A stretch of 64,000 bases of DNA from Siphonodentalium dalli (GCA_032622095.1 CP136061.1:53393762-53457761); one strand, 5' to 3'; positions 46,983 through 60,305 are shown, counted from the first letter of the stretch. Translations and numbers: made by a program. The notes: a model not told the origin generated them from the sequence alone.

Positions 46983-49900
46983 AAATTTTGTTTTGTGTGT
47001 AAATGTCATATACAATGAATAATAGCCGTCAGCATTTTTAGTGAATTATCAACGGGACTGAAGGATATTTTCTCGAAATTCTCTGTAGACGAAATTTGCC
47101 ATAACGGCAGTGCTACAAGACTGCACTCTGACAGAAGTTTGTCTAACAGTGTAATAGTAATACGTTTATTCTCTTATCAAATATATATTGAGATACAAAT
47201 AGAAGATATATACAAAAGATTAGAATGTTGCAGCATATGTACAATAGTCGCCTGCTAGACAACATTAATTAGAAGTGAGTGCATATCCATCTACTAATAG
47301 ACCTCACATTTTGTTGTCTAATTTCCTTTCAAATACGGGTCCAATGAAAATCAATAGGCGTTTTCGAGTTTATAGCGACTATGTCAAACCCAAGATTTAA
47401 AAAATGCAATGTTACATTTGTTTTAATTGTCATCCATCAAAACTTATTGTATGCATTTATATTATCAAATGTTAAAGATGGATTATCTCTTTAAATAACA
47501 AATTTGAAATAGTTGAAATATAAAACGCTTCTATCAATTAATATTGATTTTATTTAGAATATTTTATTATGAAATGATTGATTAAATTGGACACTTTATT
47601 GTTCTATTTTTAGAACAGAACATTCAGGCGATACCATATAGCGATAGAGATCATTAGGCTGTTCCTATAGCTACGTTCCGATCGTCAAATGTGCCAGATT
47701 GATTGTTTGTATTGTTTTATTCCATAGTTATAAGAGACAATGAGTCTAATTAACGTTTATTTGTGACAAAATTACGCAATACAATTTCTGGTCTCTGTTA
47801 ACAGTAATCACTATTGTTCGTTAGCTAAACAACCACACCTTTTGAGACGGAAAATATTCGAAATATAATCAATATTAATCGATAGAAGTATTTCCGGACA
47901 AGAGTATTCTATTCATATCTAATATTGTATATCCCGGTAAATATATAGCACAAGTTTACAAAGATATAGACCATCTCTAATGATGAACCAAACGTTCTTG
48001 TTCTCTGAAGCAATTGCATGTGTTATTTAAAACGAAAACATTTGGAATTGACAAATCGATTGATATTTGACATTTATTGGTTTTCATTCGACTTATTTGA
48101 AAAGAAATGTTACATCTCAGAGATGCACATTTAAAATAATCAGTTTCGATGTTCAGCTAATAAGGTCAGCATGCGTCATTTTAAAGATGTTCGTTCATAT
48201 TATTATATGAACACTTCTCATTACAATAGCGGTATTATAAAGAGTCCTCTCAAATAGTATGCTTGTATTTCTATTCTGATCAGAATTAAGTATGAGTAGC
48301 CAGTATCCAATTGCCGGTGTCTGGAAAATGTATACAGATAACTGATATTTCAATCGTTTTCAATGAATATAGACCCGATTGAATCAGTGGATTTCGCCTT
48401 TGATTGTCTAAAGCTACACGTTTTGTTTGCAAGCAATAACTCGACTAGCTGACGATATATTTGTATAGCTGAGTTAATTTCTTTCAGACAGCCATAATCA
48501 AGTATTTGCGGTGTGGTGGTAAGTTGACCGCCAATTTTTTTAGGACTTGTAAAAGATACGAAATTCGTACGCCATGCAAGTAAAGTAAAGATTAAAGTAA
48601 AGATAATATGTATACACAGTTATTTAAAATAATGTAATCAGCACACTGTTGAGAGAACTCTTTAATACCTTTAGCTGTTGGGTACCGAAACATAGATACT
48701 TTTAAAATGTATATATAAGATAGTCGTTATAGTTGTCACTATAATGCCTAACATAATGTAAAACTAGAGCTAGGCGTTCTTTCGTGGGATGATTACGATT
48801 AATTACGATTAATTACACTTCGTAAACTAGGGTTCATGTTGTATAATCTTTCCCTCATCAATAAACAAACTATAACTTGAATAAAGACTCGCTATTGAGT
48901 GTGGATTGACAGCTAATTAGGTGACATTATGTGTATAAAAATCGAACAATTGAATGACTTTCACCACAAACATGAACATTATAAATCTACACTCTTAGCA
49001 GTAACAATCGATATTGGTACTCTGGTGGTAGTATTATCCTCGGAGTACCCATTGTGGTAACTTCCTTTGGTTCCAGAGATATTATATAGCCACTGGTAAT
49101 GTGAGTAGGTTCCCTGGTGTACACATGTACCGACTGGCCGCACCCAAGCTGATTGGATGCGGCGATCACGTGGTCGATCAAGTGGTGCACGATACATTTT
49201 CACATTGGAAAGAAATAAACACGCCGGCATCGGATTGGCTTCTTTTTTTGTTGCAATGTATAACAACGAAGAAAATACAATATAATAGCCCGCTTACACC
49301 TTTTATTTTGGAGCCAACCTTGGTCTCGGCTTACACGTTATAGCGTGTCCCTAAGTTATGCACACTTTCCTAATTGGTGGCGATTGAGAATTATCGTGGG
49401 GAAGTGGTATCGATCATTTTCTTAAATTGTTTTCTCAATTTATTTTTCCGTGAAATAGGACTAAGTTGCTTCACATAATGCTTGAATATTGTTAACACTG
49501 TCTGATATTGGTTTGTTTGTGAACCGGACAAGACTCTAATCTCCGAAATCGGCCGATGGCTAAGCATTAATATTTATCTCGCTGAAAGCAGCAATCTGCG
49601 TAAGCGGTCATGTTGACCAACAAGCTACACTTGACAGTGTTGTGACTTTCAAAACACAGATACTTAAGTTCCACAAATTTAGAAACGCACCAGAATAATT
49701 CAAAAGAGTTTGATGTCAACCAGTGGTGACTAAGACAAAAATGTAGACATTAGTCGGAATTAATTAATTGACGTCATATATCAGTCAGTCACAAATATGT
49801 TGACTACAACTTACAAGTACCTGTACAAACATTACAAAGGTCGGATGCATCATATTTATCAATTTTCATCATGAAACGTGTGTTGAGAACAATGTCGCCT

Positions 49901-52870
49901 TAACATTGCCCAGTTATGGAGTCAGATATTGTTTTGATCGAACCGTCTGCGAGGCACTGATACTGAGTGATATTGTTGTGATATACGTATCGAATAGACG
50001 GATAACCACGGAGACACCGAACCAATTCTGTGATATCCAATATCACTGAATCGGTCTCAAGCTGTTATAAACAGGTTGTACTGTGTTCACTGCAACTCTC
50101 GCTATGCTCTAATTAATCGGCCACTGTAACGAGATTGTAGTGTGTTAATGGCCGCCATTCAACAACGGTCAAGTGGTATCACCGCGATTGGTAGCGGTTT
50201 AAATGCGGCATTCGTCGGTAATCTTACTGCTGTACTTATACATGTAGTAATAATGTTGAAACCGCCGCGTTAATATGTTTTATGACCGCCGTACTCCGCA
50301 TTAACATTTTACATTCACGACCGCCATACACCAGTCCAGTTCTCGTGAGCGCGTTGCACCGCGTTAACTATACACACAACAATATTTCAATTAATAAATT
50401 GTTTACGGTTTATTCAACATACGTGTACGAAGTTGGTCACTGACCGACATACGCGATTCCACCATCAATACAGCGTCACGCCATGTACGAAATATACATT
50501 ATCTGGTGTGGTTATACTGCCGACTTAAAAAAAAACAACATAAGATTCATATAAATATTGCCCCGCTTCCCTTATCACAATTGTAACCAGGTGTAATCTG
50601 ATAGCCCACGAATTAACGCCTCTGGAAAACGTGACTCTTTTGAAATACGACTAAAAGGGCGGTAATTGCTATACGGACACCTGGTGTCTGCCTTGACGTT
50701 TCAGAGAACGAGAACGTAATTTAATCTGGGGTTCAATGTCAATCCTTTCTTTACTAAACACTCACTGTCGAGTAGCTCCCTTGTATATATAGAAAATGCA
50801 GATCGTATGATGAATATACTATCTTAGCATTCCCTACCAATGAATATGAATGCTTCTGTACGTGCATGGTCTGTTTGTCTGTCTATGGTGTGATTATATT
50901 TCTTGAACATCCCTCTAGACGAAGAATAAACCATTCCAATGAAGGCTATACCGTTATAACTGAATGGGAGAATCTATTTAGAAAAGACATGCTTGAAAGA
51001 TAAATGACGTGGGACAGTAAATACCATTGATTTTATTACCGGGCCATACTGTCTTTTGATTGGACGAAGGGAGATCACGTGTCAGAGTAGTTTTGACTAT
51101 AGTCATCGAACTTTTTTCAGCCTGCTGACGTCACAGTTGACGCGAGAGATGATACCTGTGGCAAGCCAAATATCGCCCAGGCTAATCGTCTACGCTGGGA
51201 GTAGGCGATAATAACCATATAGTTATTATAAGTTTCAAGTCACTATCCACTGTTAGGTAAACCGCTTGTTTCATTTGGTCACACCGGTGCCATCTCGCAA
51301 AGATGAGGCCCGCTTATTGTATTCTGACATTTGGACGAAGCGCGATCACTTGTCAGAGGGCAGTTTTGACCATTGCCTGGTAAGCTCAATATCACTCGGT
51401 CAAATGAGGATTAATTAAAACTAATATATGGTGTCATTCGTGTTGACAATTAAAATATGGTCCAATGAGGACTAATTAAAATATGCACCCCCATGATGAT
51501 AAATTAAAACATGGTCCAAGGAGGGTTAATTTTTGGACATTGTTCAAGTCATATAGCAGACTGATAGCATACACTGATATAACAATTTTGCTTAGAATAA
51601 GGCCAAATTGTATGTTAAACAACCAATGTGAAGGGTTAGTGTTGGAACTGTTCTTAATTCTTAATAACATCTCTATTTATAGCTCAGATATATTCAGCAC
51701 ACAGAAATGGAAAAAAAGTTTAGAGACCAAGACTAAAGTTCACTAAACGTCAATATTTACAAACAGCACGAACAAGTAACGTGGGAATTGGTTAATAGTT
51801 ACCATCCCAATTAATTTAGAATATAACATGCCGATATCTCACGCGTATAAATAAATGAAAGAGTTCACTGAACGATGTTAAATAACATGTTAAACACATA
51901 TATAAACAAACAGCTCAAATGTTTCATGTGTGAATTAAATGTCTTATACCATCCTCAAATCCCCATGCAATATAATAGTAGATAGCATTCCTATTTATGT
52001 CACGTGAAAATAAATGAAACATGTTCAAATAACAACAATAGAAACACACTTCGCGCTGCGTGCTAATGGTTAACTCGAGAATTCCCATTCCAATAAATCG
52101 GCGCGCACTTCTAAGCATGAACAAATTATCTCCATGGTTCAATAAAGCATGTCGAGGCGCATCCCAATATAAACACCAAGTGATACGTACATATACATCG
52201 CGACGAGATGCTCCCTCTGAAATAGAAACAAGTCCGCAAATACCAAAGTACGTATTTATTCACAATCACATAGCTGAATTGTCACGTCGAAAACAACCTA
52301 ATAGAATACACCCTATAGAGGGCGCAATCAATAGTCATTTTGTAAGTAAGTGTTTACAAAATTCCAAAATTCCGAGAAATCAGACATATTGACAGAGCGA
52401 AATCTAAATGTTGTGGGAGTGAAGTGAATAGTAACCATTCTGCAAAAATAAACTACGTCGCAATTTGGAGCAATGTTACATTATAACACTAGCTTTGTTT
52501 AATGTTTGATATTCTAGTCTGGATACAATACTTGATTTGGCAACTACGATTAAATTTCTTAGCTCAAGGCGTTCATATAAATGTTTTCTTAAAAATTAAA
52601 TGGGTGCATGTAAACCCCACACTGGTCCATCTATGAGCGCGGTCAAATCTCTTGTTTGGATAATTCTATGCCGCGGTTATCTCTTCCCATTCATCAACGG
52701 CCACGGAAAGCTTCGCATTATGCTTCGCCATGTTAAAACTACCTGGACTATATATACAACATGTTGGTGAATACCACCCAGGGTTTTATTTTTTGAAAAT
52801 GCACAATACGTACGCTTATGTATAAACATGGATGTGCCGACAGGGGTATGGTGCTGCATCATCTCTGCAA
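46983..52870. other. Long low-copy region with minor repeats
   Basis: No gene is supported here. Minor items: a relative of the 20.2/28.4 kb repeat at 47860-47990; short AGTAAAG tandem units at 48578-48606; GATTACGATTAATTAC units at 48790-48815; repeated GACCGCC and CCGCGTTAA motifs at 50145-50360; a repeated module (TTTGGACGAAG, GATCAC, TGTCAGAG, AGTTTTGAC) at 51050-51095 and again at 51330-51375; and a diverged ~35-bp minisatellite at 51402-51530. A pair of overlapping minus-strand frames at 48979-49266 remains unclassified. Confidence 0.45.
51402..51530. repeat. Diverged ~35-bp minisatellite
   Basis: Three to four units share ATGGTCCAA(T/G)GAGG followed by A(C/T)TAATTAAAA, with decreasing similarity to the left. 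Confidence 0.55.
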
Positions 52871-53588
52871 TCTCATATATATTTTGAAGACCTCTGTCTG
52901 TTTGTCTGTATGTTTGTCTGTCTGTATGTTTGTCATTTATACAAATCTACGATTCTCGACCGATCGGGACCAAACTTGGTACGTGTGTGTAGTTTGACCA
53001 GGCGGTAGACGTTGTCGTATTGGCGAGCCCGTGCGGCGCCCGCTTCGCGCATGCGCAGACGAGATCTCGGAAACGGGTGGAGCTATCGACTTGAAATTTG
53101 CTATGTGAATGTATCTTGCCCCGGATACGAATTTTATCGGGTCGCCGAGCCCGTGCGACGCCAGCTTCGCGCATGCGCAGACGAGATCTCGGAAACGGGT
53201 GGAGCTATCGACTTGAAATTTGCTATGTGAATGTATCTTGCCCCGGATACGAATTTTATCGGGTCGCCGAGCCCGTGCGACGCCAGCTTCGCGCATGCGC
53301 AGACCAGATCTCGGAAACGGGTAGAGCTATCGACTTGAAATTTGGTTTTTGAATAGCCCGGACAACGTCGGGCTCATCGACTTGAAATTTGGTTTTTGAA
53401 TAGCCCGGACAACGTCGGGCTCATCGCTATGTGAATGTATCTTGCCCCGGATACGAATTTTATCGGGTCGCCGAGCCCGTGCGACGCCAGCTTCGCGCAT
53501 GCGCAGACCAGATCTCGGAAACGGGTAGAGCTATCGACTTGAAATTTGGATTTTGAATAGCCCGGACAACGTCGGGCTCATCGGCTAG
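52871..53588 (+). mobile_element. Helitron-like element, type A (E3), first of a four-unit array
   Basis: It begins TCTCATATATATTTTGAAG after an A, carries a TCTG-rich run, then 122-bp repeats centred on GCGCATGCGC (53047, 53169, 53291, and 53495 after an ~82-bp duplicated insert). It ends with the hairpin at 53560-53577, TCATCGG and CTAG (53585-53588). The tail GCCCGGACAACGTCGGGC also occurs twice internally, near 53357 and 53402, without the CTAG. Confidence 0.85.
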
Positions 53589-54100
53589 TCTCATATATAT
53601 TTTGAAGACCTCTGTCTGTCTGTCTGTCTGTTTGTTTGTCTGTCTGTCATTAATACAAATCTACGATTCTCGACCGATCGGGACGAAACTTGGTATGTGT
53701 GTGTAGTTTGACCAGGCGGTCGTCGTTGTCGTATTGGCGAGCCCGTGCGACGCCCGTGCAGCGCATGCGCAGACGAGATCTCGGAAACGGGTGGAGCTAT
53801 CGACTTGAAATTTGCTATGTGAATGTATCTTGCCCCGGATACGAATTTTATCGGGTCGCCGAGCCCGTGCGACGCCAGCTTCGCGCATGCGCAGACGATA
53901 TCTCGGAAACGGGTGGAGTTATCGACTTGAAATTTGGTTTTTGAATGTATCTTGCCCCGGATACGAATTTTATATCGGGTCGCCGAGCCCGTGCGACGCT
54001 AGCTTCCCGCATGCGCAGACGAGATCTCGGAAACGGGCAGAGCTATCGACTTGAAATTTGGTTTTTGAATAGCCCGGACAACGTCGGGCTCATCGGCTAG
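53589..54100 (+). mobile_element. Helitron-like element, type A (E4)
   Basis: It starts directly after the CTAG of E3 with the same TCTCATATATATTTTG terminus. It contains three 122-124-bp repeats (53761, 53883, 54007) and ends with the hairpin at 54072-54089 and CTAG (54097-54100). Its ORFs arise from the repeats. Confidence 0.85.
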
Positions 54101-54614
54101 TCTATTATATATTTTGGGAAATCTGTCTGTCTGTCTGTGTGTCTGTCTGTGTGTCTGTTCGCGATGGACTCGAAAACGGCCGAGCCGATTTCGATGAAAC
54201 CTGGTATGTGGGGGTACTTTCGGCCGGGGACTGGCATGGGCCTATTCGTTTGCCCGTTCGACGTGACCTTGACCTTGAAATCGGGTCGATTCAAGGTCAA
54301 ATCGTGAATTTTGATGGGATTTCGACGAAATTTGATACTTGGGGTTACTTTTGTACACTGAGTGTTTTGGACGGGTCAAATCGTGACCCCGACCTGACCT
54401 TCAAAATGATCAATTCAAGCTCTAATCGGGTAAAACCGGATGGATTTCGACGGGTACTTTTGTCGGGTACTTTTGTCCGGGCAGTGTTTTGGACAGGTCA
54501 AATCGAGACCCCACCTGACCTTGACCTTCAAAATGGACAATTCAAGGTCAAATCACGCAATTCGCCGAAAAGCAGAGGGGAAACAGCCCGGACGAAGTCG
54601 GGTCCACCTGCTAG
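54101..54614 (+). mobile_element. Helitron-like element, type B (E5)
   Basis: It starts TCTATTATATATTTTGG immediately after E4, has a TCTG-rich run, then segments rich in GACCTTGACCTT and TCAAGGTCAAATC. It ends with the stem-loop CCCGGACGAAGTCGGG (54587-54602), TCCACCTG and CTAG (54611-54614). The 203-codon ORF (54139-54750) crosses the junction into E6 and is incidental. Confidence 0.85.
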
Positions 54615-55212
54615 TCTATTATATATTTTGGAAGATATGTCTGTGTGTGTATATGTGTGTGTGTGTCTGTCTGTTTCCAATGGACTCGAAAACGGCCGAG
54701 CCTATTTCGATGAAACTTGGTATGTGGGGGTATTTTCGGCCGGGGATTGACATAGGCATATTAATTTGCCCGTGCGACGTGACATTGACCTTGAAATCGG
54801 GTAATTTCAAGGTCAAACGCCCGAATATCGCGGGATTTTGATGAAACTTGGTATGTGGGGGTATTTTCGGCCGGGCAGTGCCATAGGCATATTAATTTGC
54901 CCGTGCGACGTGACCTTGACCTTGAAATCGGGTCAATTCAAGGTCAAATCGCGAATTTTGATGGGATTTCGACGAAATTTGATACGTAGGGTTACTTTTG
55001 TCCACTGAGTGTATTGGACCTGACCTTGACCTTCAAACTGATCAATTCGAGGTCAAATCGGGTAAAACCGGATGGATTTCGACGGGTACTTTTGTCGGGT
55101 ACTTTTGTCCGGGCAGTGTTTTGGACGGGTCAAATCGTTACCCCACCTGACCTTGACCTTCAAAATGGACAATTCAAGGTCAAAGCCCGGACGAAGTCGG
55201 GTCACCTTCTAG
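54615..55212 (+). mobile_element. Helitron-like element, type B (E6), last of the array
   Basis: It has the same left terminus as E5 and the same internal vocabulary (GGTATGTGGGGGTATTTTCG twice, GACCTTGACCTT, TTTTGTCCGGGCAGTG). It ends with the stem-loop at 55186-55201, TCACCTT and CTAG (55209-55212), followed by T. The outer flanks of the four-unit array are A (52870) and T (55213). Confidence 0.85.
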
Positions 55213-58200
55213 TGACCATATATAGGTTGAAATGATTCTAATGGTGAGTTTCTACAGCCAGTGATTAATGTGATATTTGGTTTCTAATCAAAAGTGAAAT
55301 ATGGTCATATATTTGCGCCAATTAAAGGTACTCAATCCGATTAAGCGCCCCTCAATTACTTTTAATTTGACTTCCGGGGGGGTAAAAATATTTGATTCGA
55401 GTCGAGGAACCCATCCATCAAAGCTCAGAGTGATCAGATATCGATTTTTTAAATCTATTATTTAAAACCACCTGGAATATTTAGTGGCCCAGTAAAAGTC
55501 GACGCGAAGACTGTCTCGGACCAAATTCGGATGAGGATGGAAAACTCTAAAATCAAGTGGCTTTTTTTGTGTCAGATATTTGACAAACCTGAAAATTTTC
55601 GTTAAAAAAATGTTGATAAATAACAGGTTTTGGGCAATTTTATACTATTATAGTTGATTGTGTTTAGCATTATTTTTTGGAAATTAATCGATTGTGATAA
55701 CTGAAACGGCATTTCAAAATCTGATGATATGGGGGACCATGGAATCGGATTGTGTACCGTTAAACTGCCCTTCATGATCATTGTTATCCTTAAACTGTAT
55801 TAGTAAAGCAATTTCCAACAGCTCAACATTTTCTGTACCAGTTGGAAAATATCAACCTGGGATGTAAGTGGAATGCCATTGACTTGGTAGTGTTTCTCTG
55901 GTCTAAGAGGGTGCAGTTAGAAATTCAAAGGAGAACACCAACCATCCAATCAGACCGGGTAGCCACGCCCCTGTTGGTTTAAACATGTTTATTCCAACAA
56001 AAGTTACAAGGGATTGATACACACGTTATATCAATGTAGCCCATCTCCCAACAATTTATATACACACACGTTTAACCAAGACGAAATAAATATAACGTAC
56101 ATGTGATGTGAATATTGGTGATGACTCAGGATCATGATGATTGGTGATTTGTGACTACGGTTCCTTGATCTCAGATATAGACATCGTGCCATTCCGTGAA
56201 TAATAATGAATGATTATCGTTTAAGTGAACCGTTTGATATCTGAAATATATATTTTTTAACAATGTTAAAAGTTGATTTCGACTTGTTCAGAAATTGTGG
56301 GATATTTCGTACACTCCCCTTTTCATAAGATTGTTTTGTTTCTTTTATACCATTTTTATCATCGAAGTGCTCACGGTGGGGGTATCATCAAATACATATT
56401 GAACATTTTCTGATTTTATTTTATTGTGAAATCTGTTGTTTTTTTAAACCAAATTCAAATAGGTTCCCACTTTCGATCACAGTTTTGGACCGAAGTGATA
56501 TCAAGTCGGCTTGGTGTGCCAGACTATTAATATCCAACAGTTAATTTAAGAAGTTTGCATGAGGTAGTTTAGACAATTCCACCCCAATGAGGTACAAATG
56601 ACATTTCCATTAAATTGCGTCTCTTCGATATAAGTCAAGTTTGACACTCCCTTTCAAATCAAGAAAAGAGATGAAACATGTTTTGAAGGCAATTATTTGC
56701 TCTTATGAACTGGGTATATGAAAGTTTTTATGGTGGCTAGCTCTTGTCTGTTTTAACCATATTAAAAGTTTAAAATTAGGATGTCTATAAACCATGAACC
56801 ACGACTTACCAACAATGAAGACACTAACACATATTGATGATCATAGTTATCTTAATTTAATTCACTAAAATATGAAATGTTACAGATAAAGTTTCAATAC
56901 GGGGGAAACAAATAGCATGATATTACCGCAATCAATTATCATTTTGCTGTAATTTAGTTTTTTTCCGTATATGTATATAATGCCCCCTCCCTCCCCCGAC
57001 CCTCGGATCATGTGATGTGGCAACGGGAGCTGTTTGTCGCAATACTGGCTCTAATGGTTTTGTGCTGAAGCTCTTAATCTTGTGGATTATAATGGGCTCA
57101 TTCTTGGTATTAGTAACGGCGTAACCCCACCCTTCTTGTGGAAATTAAAATTAACAGGAACATAATGATAAACGCAAAAATCGGCAAAACTCATGTATAC
57201 ATAGAGCGTATAGGCGCCTATGGTCGTGGCGCCACAATTGGACCAGGGTGATTGCGATTCATTTATCCGTCCACTGCCATGGCTGTACTGACTCGGACAT
57301 TTCAGCGCGACGGGACCATGTGCACATTCAGAGTTCAGTTCCACGCTGATATTCGAACGATTAATGCATTTGCATGAACATATCTGAAATCCTGTTCATA
57401 ATAAAATAATATACATGAACTAGATCCCATCCATTTATCCGACCAAAGGTGGATCATAACTTAGGTCTTAACTTTAAGAATGTCTTAAGACACCTCACCT
57501 CATGCAGACCTAAAGTTAAGACCAAAGTTAAGTTATTGCCTTGTTCGCGAAACGCATTTATGACTGAAGTTTGAACTTAAGACTATCTTAAGGTTCCAAC
57601 TATGTAATATGTTGCTTTCATGCAACTACAGAGCCTCGCACATTTTGAATTATCTGAACTGATAAGAACCCAGCGTTATGACCTTCTCAATGATATGCGG
57701 AAGTAATTACAGCTTTAGTGCTGAGTGGCATATCTCTTCAAAACACCTCTGGGGATACATTTATAACATATACTTCGAAATGAAGAGGTCGTATAACAAA
57801 TGTATCCGTTTAAATTAGCTTGTCTCGAGTATTCAGAGAAGGCGTCTCGACATGTCTTCAAGTGTCAGGTTACATGTGAAACAGACGCTCCCATATGGTC
57901 CCTGTCTATAGCGACACAGTATACTGTCAAATGAATGCACCTCTGGGAAATTCACGCCACTGGAATCAGCTCAACCCTTACATTACCGAGTGGATATTTA
58001 GAATGGTCTATTACCCAGGCTCCATTTGCACCCACCCCTTCGATTGGAAGCACACACACCTGCGTAAAACGCACCCGATGTTCATATGCGTAAGTCGCAT
58101 CCCTTTTCGTCGACTACCAACATATTATTTTCAATTGACCATGACACATACCTGCGACAACGATTATTTGATACGACAATTGGATGCGAACAACGCATAA

Positions 58201-58880
58201 TACCAAAATATATGCGTCATTCGGTTACGATTTCCGTATCTGAATAACCAAGAAATTCCAATTTACATGTATGACGTAATATTTGACATGCCTCTTCCTT
58301 CTCGCCACGTGCAATCAAAGGTAACTTTTTTTTTTACAAATAATTCATCCAATTCCCATACGTTATACTCATACCTATAAATGAATACGATAATACGCAG
58401 GTATATATGTGCCTAGCTTTATCTCAAATTGAGGATGGTATCCGTAGTATCAGGTAATATGTTCACATATACGACCTAGCAATAGAAGTCATCACGATAC
58501 ACAGAAATTCCCGAATTCCTGGGAGGAAGTACAACAAATAAGAGTTGGAAAATGATGTATAGTGGATTGTAAGTCAATGTATATACAAATTTGCAAGGAA
58601 ATCTTGCAAGCATTTCAGAACATTTCCAAACTATTCCAGAAATGACCTGCATGTAAATTAACGCACTTTGGTATAAGGCAGTACTAGTACCAGCTTGTCT
58701 AAGGGAGGGGTGCAAACACTCAACAGCTGGAAAATCATAATAATAACTAGAGGTCAGATTCCATGGAATCAGATATACTTCCATGGTATACCATCCCATC
58801 CCATGTGAGTGCTATGCGTATATGTGTGTTCGTCTTCATGCGACAACGTATTGGTGTCTTATGATCTGATGGTGCACTTG
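55213..58880. other. Low-copy DNA
   Basis: No gene is supported. A minus-strand frame at 57087-57344 has four Cys residues and an N-x-S sequon and could include an exon after an AATATCAG acceptor, but no donor is clear. Short CTTAAG-rich symmetric sequence lies at 57458-57595 (TTAAGAATGTCTTAAGAC, AACTTAAGACTATCTTAAGG). A C-rich stretch is at 56983-57003. Confidence 0.4.
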
Positions 58881-58889
58881 CATTAACAT

Positions 58890-59300
58890 TTCTAAATTTT
58901 ATATATATTTTGGGACTTCTGTCTGTTTGGTTGTCTGTTAGCTATGACCGGGAAAACTGCTGGACGGATTTTGACAAAATTTGATAAATATGGGTACTTT
59001 TGTCCAGGGAGTGTTTTGGACGGGTCAAATCGTGACCGCGACATGACGTTGACCTTCAAAAATGTCAATCCAAGGTCAAATCTGGTAAAACAGACGGATT
59101 TCAACCAAATTTGGTGCCTAGGAGTACTTTTGTCCGGGGAGTCTTTTGGGTGGGTCAAATCGTGACCCCGACCTGACATTGGCCTTCGAAATGGTCAGTT
59201 CAAGGTAAAATCGAGTAAAGCGAACGGATTTCGACGAAATTTGATACCTAGGGAAACTTTTGTCCGGGGAGTGTTTTGGACAGGTCAAATCGTGACAATA
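58890..59300 (+). repeat. Helitron B-related relic with a 130-bp tandem repeat
   Basis: The left end TTTATATATATTTTGGG followed by CTGTCTG resembles type B elements. About 2.7 units of 130 bases follow, marked by GT(G/C)TTTTGG at 59011, 59141 and 59271 and by TTTTGTCC(A/G)GGGAGT. The right hairpin and CTAG are missing, so the element is truncated where the next tandem array begins. Confidence 0.7.
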
Positions 59301-59301
59301 G

Positions 59302-60130
59302 GTTACTTTTATAGTAGAGCTGGCATACCTATATAGTATATCGGTGAGCATGTTCATGCATTTGCCTTGCTTCTTGACAAGTCCGTTTGAATTTGCGTCA
59401 TGAAGAGAGGGTTTGATTTTCAGTAATATATATCACCCGTTACAACGTTATACACTACCAGCGTTAAACCGTCAAATCTAAATCTTTAAAAATCGTACTA
59501 ATCTTGCGTTTAGATACTACTTATCACATCCACTCGTCGAAAAGTTTTTATCTCAATATCTGATTTTCGGAGTAATTTCCCCCATTTGATCTTCGGTGGA
59601 ATTTGCCAAATCTGAACCCAACCGACAAAAACACTCCCTTGAGCAGGTTGCGTTTATAGTAGAGCGGTCAAATTTTGTAGGCGTGCCTACATTATACCGG
59701 CTTACATGCTCCTGCGTGAAAGTCGCTCCTACATTAGCCCGTTTGGATTTGGGGCTAAAAATCGGCTAGTGATAGACTACATACGTATACATATTTATGA
59801 TATATAGCGTTGTCACGAGTAAACCGTTCCATCTGAAAATTAGAAAATTGTGCTCTAGATGCGCGTGAACACTAGCCATCAGATTTACTCGTCAAAAAAA
59901 ATTATATCGATGTTTGAATTTTCCCCCCTTTGCAATTTTCGTGGAATTTTCCTAAAGTCTCAAACCACCCTGACACGCATTCTCCATTGGGCATGTTACA
60001 TTTATAGTATAGCCGTCAAACTTCTGGCACGTACATAAAGTATGTCAACGTACTTGCTACGACATTATCTTGCTCTTTAATCAGCCGGTTTGGATTTGGC
60101 GGGAAAATAGTTGCAATATTTCCGTACACC
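59302..60130. repeat. ~346-bp tandem repeat (2.4 units)
   Basis: GTTACTTTTATAGTAGAGC recurs as GTTGCGTTTATAGTAGAGC at 59648 and GTTACATTTATAGTATAGCC at 59995, so the period is 346-347. Later landmarks repeat too: CCGTTTG(G)ATTTG near 59383, 59740 and 60090, and a CGTCAAA segment. The units are strongly diverged. Confidence 0.7.
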
Positions 60131-60305
60131 GTAACGCGGAAAGTCCTGGTTAAAAACATTTTTAAGCGGTATATTCGTGTCCTAATCTCTAGTCCAATTC
60201 GGAATATGCAATAAAATTTTTAGAGCTCTGTACTTATAAAAACAAAAAAAACAAAAAAAACAAAACCTCGGTTTATTCATACTGGTGTATAGTGTGCGCC
60301 TATTT

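Noticed and set aside
48979-49266. Overlapping minus-strand frames, one with a loose resemblance to a CUB domain (SGYIIS followed later by a PPxYxxRL segment)
   Set aside because: The conserved cysteines and the central motif are missing, and no convincing splice sites were found.
54139-54750. 203-codon ORF in the Helitron array, and the 177-codon ORF at 31740-32273
   Set aside because: Both cross element borders and are made of tandem-repeat sequence; they resemble no Rep, helicase or other transposase domain.
57087-57344. Cys-containing minus-strand frame considered as a lectin-like or Ig-like exon
   Set aside because: The Cys spacing fits neither family clearly and a donor site is lacking; left only as a note in the region entry.
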